Shown here: positions 61,836 through 64,000 of the stretch, piece by piece
How positions within the stretch are numbered: position 1 is the stretch's first letter
Layout: every line of letters begins with the position of its first letter
Origin: Leptolyngbya sp. FACHB-261
GTDB taxonomy: Bacteria > Cyanobacteriota > Cyanobacteriia > FACHB-261
Direction of reading: 5' to 3'
Assembly: GCF_014696065.1 (NCBI RefSeq)
Contig: NZ_JACJPL010000001.1
Coordinates: forward strand, 407,117-471,116
Length of the DNA stretch: 64,000 bases
Notes under the pieces: generated by a model
What the model saw: the letters and a program-made list of their open reading frames with translations, nothing else
Database searches by the model: none
Told to the model about the DNA's origin: nothing
Made by a program: the position numbers and the translations under genes

Positions 61836-63767
61836 ATGCACCTGAGTGAAATCACGCATCCGAACCAGTTGCACGGTCTGTCCATCCCACAGCTCAAGCA
61901 GATCGCACGCCAAATCCGTGAAAAGCATCTTCAAACTATCGCAACCAGTGGCGGTCATTTAGGACCGGGATTGGGTGTTGTCGAGCTGACCTTGGGCCTC
62001 TATCAAACCCTGGACCTTGACCGTGACAAGGTAGTTTGGGATGTGGGCCACCAGGCGTATCCCCACAAGTTAATTACAGGACGTTACAACCAGTTCCACA
62101 CACTGCGTCAGCAGAATGGAGTCGCTGGCTACCTCAAGCGCTGCGAGAGCAAGTTTGACCACTTCGGTGCAGGTCATGCCTCTACCAGCATTTCAGCGGC
62201 ACTAGGTATGGCTTTAGCCCGCGACCTGAAGGGTGAGGATTTCAAGGCTGTAGCCATCATTGGCGATGGTGCCCTGACGGGGGGCATGGCTCTAGAGGCC
62301 ATTAACCATGCTGGACATCTACCCAAAACTAATCTGCTCGTCGTGCTCAACGACAACGAGATGTCTATCTCGCCTAACGTTGGTGCGATCCCTCGCTATC
62401 TAAATCGCATCCGTCTCAGTCCGCCCATGCAGTTTCTCACTGACAACATTGAGGATCAGCTCAAGAATCTGCCACTTGTGGGCCCCAATTTAGGGCAAGA
62501 CATTCGCCAGCTCAAAGAGAGCCTTAAGGTACTCACCGTTGCTCGCAACAAGGCAGGGGCAGTATTTGAGGAGTTAGGCTTCACCTACATTGGCCCAATC
62601 GATGGTCACAATCTTGAAGAGCTGATTGACACCTTCCAGTTAGCTCACAGCATCAAGGGGCCTGTGCTGGTGCATGTCGCCACAGTCAAGGGCAAAGGCT
62701 ACAGCATTGCAGAGAAGGACCAGGTGGGGTATCACGCTCAAACCCCCTTCAACCTTGCAACTGGTAAGGCAACTCCCTCTAGCAAGCCCAAACCCCCCAA
62801 GTACCAAGACGTCTTTGCTGATGTTCTAGTCAAGCTTGCAACTAATGATTCTCGAATTGTGGGAATCACAGCAGCAATGGCAACCGGCACTAGCCTCAAT
62901 AAGCTGCAAGAAAAATTACCCGAGCAATATATTGACGTTGGCATCGCCGAACAACATGCTGTGACTCTGGCAGCCGGTCTTGCTTGCGAAGGCATGCGTC
63001 CCGTTGCGGCCATCTACTCCACCTTCTTACAGCGTGCTTTCGACCAGATCGTTCACGACGTCTGTATTCAAAACTTGCCTGTATTCTTCTGCATGGATCG
63101 GGCTGGGATTGTCGGTGATGATGGTCCAACCCATCAAGGCGTTTATGATATTGCCTACTTGCGCTGCATCCCCAATATGACGCTGATGGCGCCTAAAGAC
63201 GAGGCTGAGTTGCAGCGAATGGTGGTAACCGGAATTCAACACACCGCTGGTCCCATCGCAGTGCGCTATCCTCGGGGCAATGGCTACGGCGTGCCACTTC
63301 CAGCAGAAGGCTGGGAGCCTTTGCCCATCGGTAAGGGGGAGATCTTGCGTTCTGGCCCTGGCCCAGATGACTGCGATGTACTCATCATCTCCCTAGGCTC
63401 AATGGTGCACCCGTCTGTGCAAGCAGCTGAGATTTTAAGTGAGCACGGCTTCCAGGCGATGGTTGTTAATGCTCGCTTCGTAAAGCCCCTAGACACTGAA
63501 CTAATTCTGCCTCTAGCCCGCCAGATAGGTCAGGTTGTGACAGTGGAAGAAGGTTGTTTAATGGGAGGCTTTGGCTCAGCAGTACTAGAGGGTCTTATGG
63601 ATGCTGGGGTAACCGTCCCTGTTACTCGAATTGGCATTCCGGACCAACTCGTAGAACACGCTACTCCTGACCAAGCTAAAACCCACTTAGGGCTCACCAG
63701 TGCTCAGATTGCTCAACAGGTTCTAAGTCAACTACAAAGCACGAAGATAGCAACTCCTGCATCGTAG
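61836..63767 (+). CDS. dxs: 1-deoxy-D-xylulose-5-phosphate synthase
   Basis: First enzyme of the MEP isoprenoid pathway, TPP-dependent. 643 residues, of normal length. TPP-binding motif [18 protein letters not shown] (about 145-160) is intact. The second domain carries [20 protein letters not shown] with the catalytic Glu, and [20 protein letters not shown]. The start ATG is followed by [20 protein letters not shown]. It is convergent with the rRNA operon and ends at a strong terminator. Confidence 0.97.
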   Translation: MHLSEITHPNQLHGLSIPQLKQIARQIREKHLQTIATSGGHLGPGLGVVELTLGLYQTLDLDRDKVVWDVGHQAYPHKLITGRYNQFHTLRQQNGVAGYLKRCESKFDHFGAGHASTSISAALGMALARDLKGEDFKAVAIIGDGALTGGMALEAINHAGHLPKTNLLVVLNDNEMSISPNVGAIPRYLNRIRLSPPMQFLTDNIEDQLKNLPLVGPNLGQDIRQLKESLKVLTVARNKAGAVFEELGFTYIGPIDGHNLEELIDTFQLAHSIKGPVLVHVATVKGKGYSIAEKDQVGYHAQTPFNLATGKATPSSKPKPPKYQDVFADVLVKLATNDSRIVGITAAMATGTSLNKLQEKLPEQYIDVGIAEQHAVTLAAGLACEGMRPVAAIYSTFLQRAFDQIVHDVCIQNLPVFFCMDRAGIVGDDGPTHQGVYDIAYLRCIPNMTLMAPKDEAELQRMVVTGIQHTAGPIAVRYPRGNGYGVPLPAEGWEPLPIGKGEILRSGPGPDDCDVLIISLGSMVHPSVQAAEILSEHGFQAMVVNARFVKPLDTELILPLARQIGQVVTVEEGCLMGGFGSAVLEGLMDAGVTVPVTRIGIPDQLVEHATPDQAKTHLGLTSAQIAQQVLSQLQSTKIATPAS

Positions 63768-63798
63768 TGTTAAGTAGATAACCAAAAGACAGCTAAAC

Positions 63799-63834
63799 AA
63801 AAAAGCCTTGCTCTTTTACCAGCAAGGCTTTTTT
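63799..63834. terminator. Bidirectional terminator between dxs and the rRNA operon
   Basis: AAAAAAGCCTTGCT-cttttacc-AGCAAGGCTTTTTT is a perfect 14-bp stem with an A-run on one side and a T-run on the other, so it works in both directions. It begins 31 bases after the dxs stop. Confidence 0.93.
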
Positions 63835-63860
63835 GTGCCAGAAAAATTATCTCTAACAGA

Positions 63861-63900
63861 GAAAGCCTTCTCTTGGATAGAGAAGGCTTTCTTTTTGTTT
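63861..63900 (+). terminator. Second terminator
   Basis: GAAAGCCTTCTC-ttggata-GAGAAGGCTTTC followed by TTTTTGTTT. This stem shares the AGCC/GGCT core with the preceding one. Its T-run is on the plus strand; for the minus-strand rRNA operon it would act only as a hairpin. Confidence 0.8.
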
Positions 63901-63906
63901 AAAAAC

Positions 63907-64000
63907 AGCCTGGCACCGAGCTATATTCCCAGGAGGTGACCCTCCAAGTATTGTCGCCGCAACAACGTTTCACACCTGAGTTCGGGATGGGTCAGAGTGG
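63907..64000 (-). rRNA. rrf: 5S ribosomal RNA, 3' part (cut by window edge)
   Basis: Read on the minus strand, the sequence ends ...GGTGCCAGGCT at 63907 and includes CTGACCCATCCCGAACTCAG and ACGTTGTTGCGGCGACAATA, which are core 5S elements. The 5' part lies beyond position 64000. The rest of the operon (23S, 16S) should lie to the right, transcribed leftward. Confidence 0.97.

Overview
The window is chromosomal DNA from a cyanobacterium. The evidence is an NtcA nitrogen regulator, a HetZ-family protein, minCDE followed by rodA in cyanobacterial order, the adjacent DUF3038/DUF4335 pair, a DUF3110 gene beside a DnaJ-domain gene, a CrhR-like RNA helicase, and a cyanobacterial-type 5S rRNA. The species cannot be fixed from this sequence. 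Base composition is moderately G+C-rich, except for a clearly A+T-richer block at about 44-54 kb.

Layout. 0.1-15.4 kb is mostly single-gene metabolic and accessory content: an isochorismatase-fold hydrolase, a cytochrome P450, an Old Yellow Enzyme reductase divergent from an ArsR-AraC regulator pair, a decayed GNAT gene, azlCD amino-acid exporters, a GT1 glycosyltransferase, a Uma2 protein, Ada, an EamA transporter, an alpha/beta hydrolase, cbiT, murG and a secreted NTF2-like protein. 15.4-18.9 kb is the cell-division and shape operon minC-minD-minE-rodA. 19-27.5 kb holds a large transporter-HEAT protein overlapping a cyclic-nucleotide-binding protein, a TerB protein, a transglutaminase-like protein and two secreted proteins. 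27.6-32.3 kb has a crhR-like helicase with a long leader, a TPR protein, and a CobO-like protein lacking its P-loop beside dcd. 32.5-43.7 kb has an S1C protease with two PPC domains, a hetZ/patU-like pair with a good match to the HetR recognition sequence upstream, apt plus an ABC permease, DUF3038/DUF4335, dps, fabI, ntcA and cysQ.

44.6-55.3 kb is an exopolysaccharide island on one strand: a Wzx-type flippase, GT2, GT39, GT4 and GT26 enzymes, two paralogous O-antigen-ligase/polymerase proteins, and a priming polyprenyl glycosylphosphotransferase. It is flanked on the left by about 1 kb of gene-free, decayed DNA. On the right lies a degenerate array with a strict 21-bp period and no transposase nearby. 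The genes form a nearly complete Wzx/Wzy-type assembly line, but no Wza/Wzc export or chain-length genes are present.

56-64 kb returns to housekeeping genes: an IscS/NifS-type cysteine desulfurase, a conserved protein of unknown function, DUF3110, a DnaJ-domain protein, thiD, a small secreted protein and dxs. It ends with tandem terminators facing the 3' part of an rRNA operon (5S, minus strand, cut by the window edge).

The observations most worth following are the HetR-like site upstream of hetZ, the 21-bp array beside the polysaccharide island, and an operator palindrome that fills the promoter spacer of the ene-reductase gene. No tRNA, CRISPR array or intact mobile element was found.
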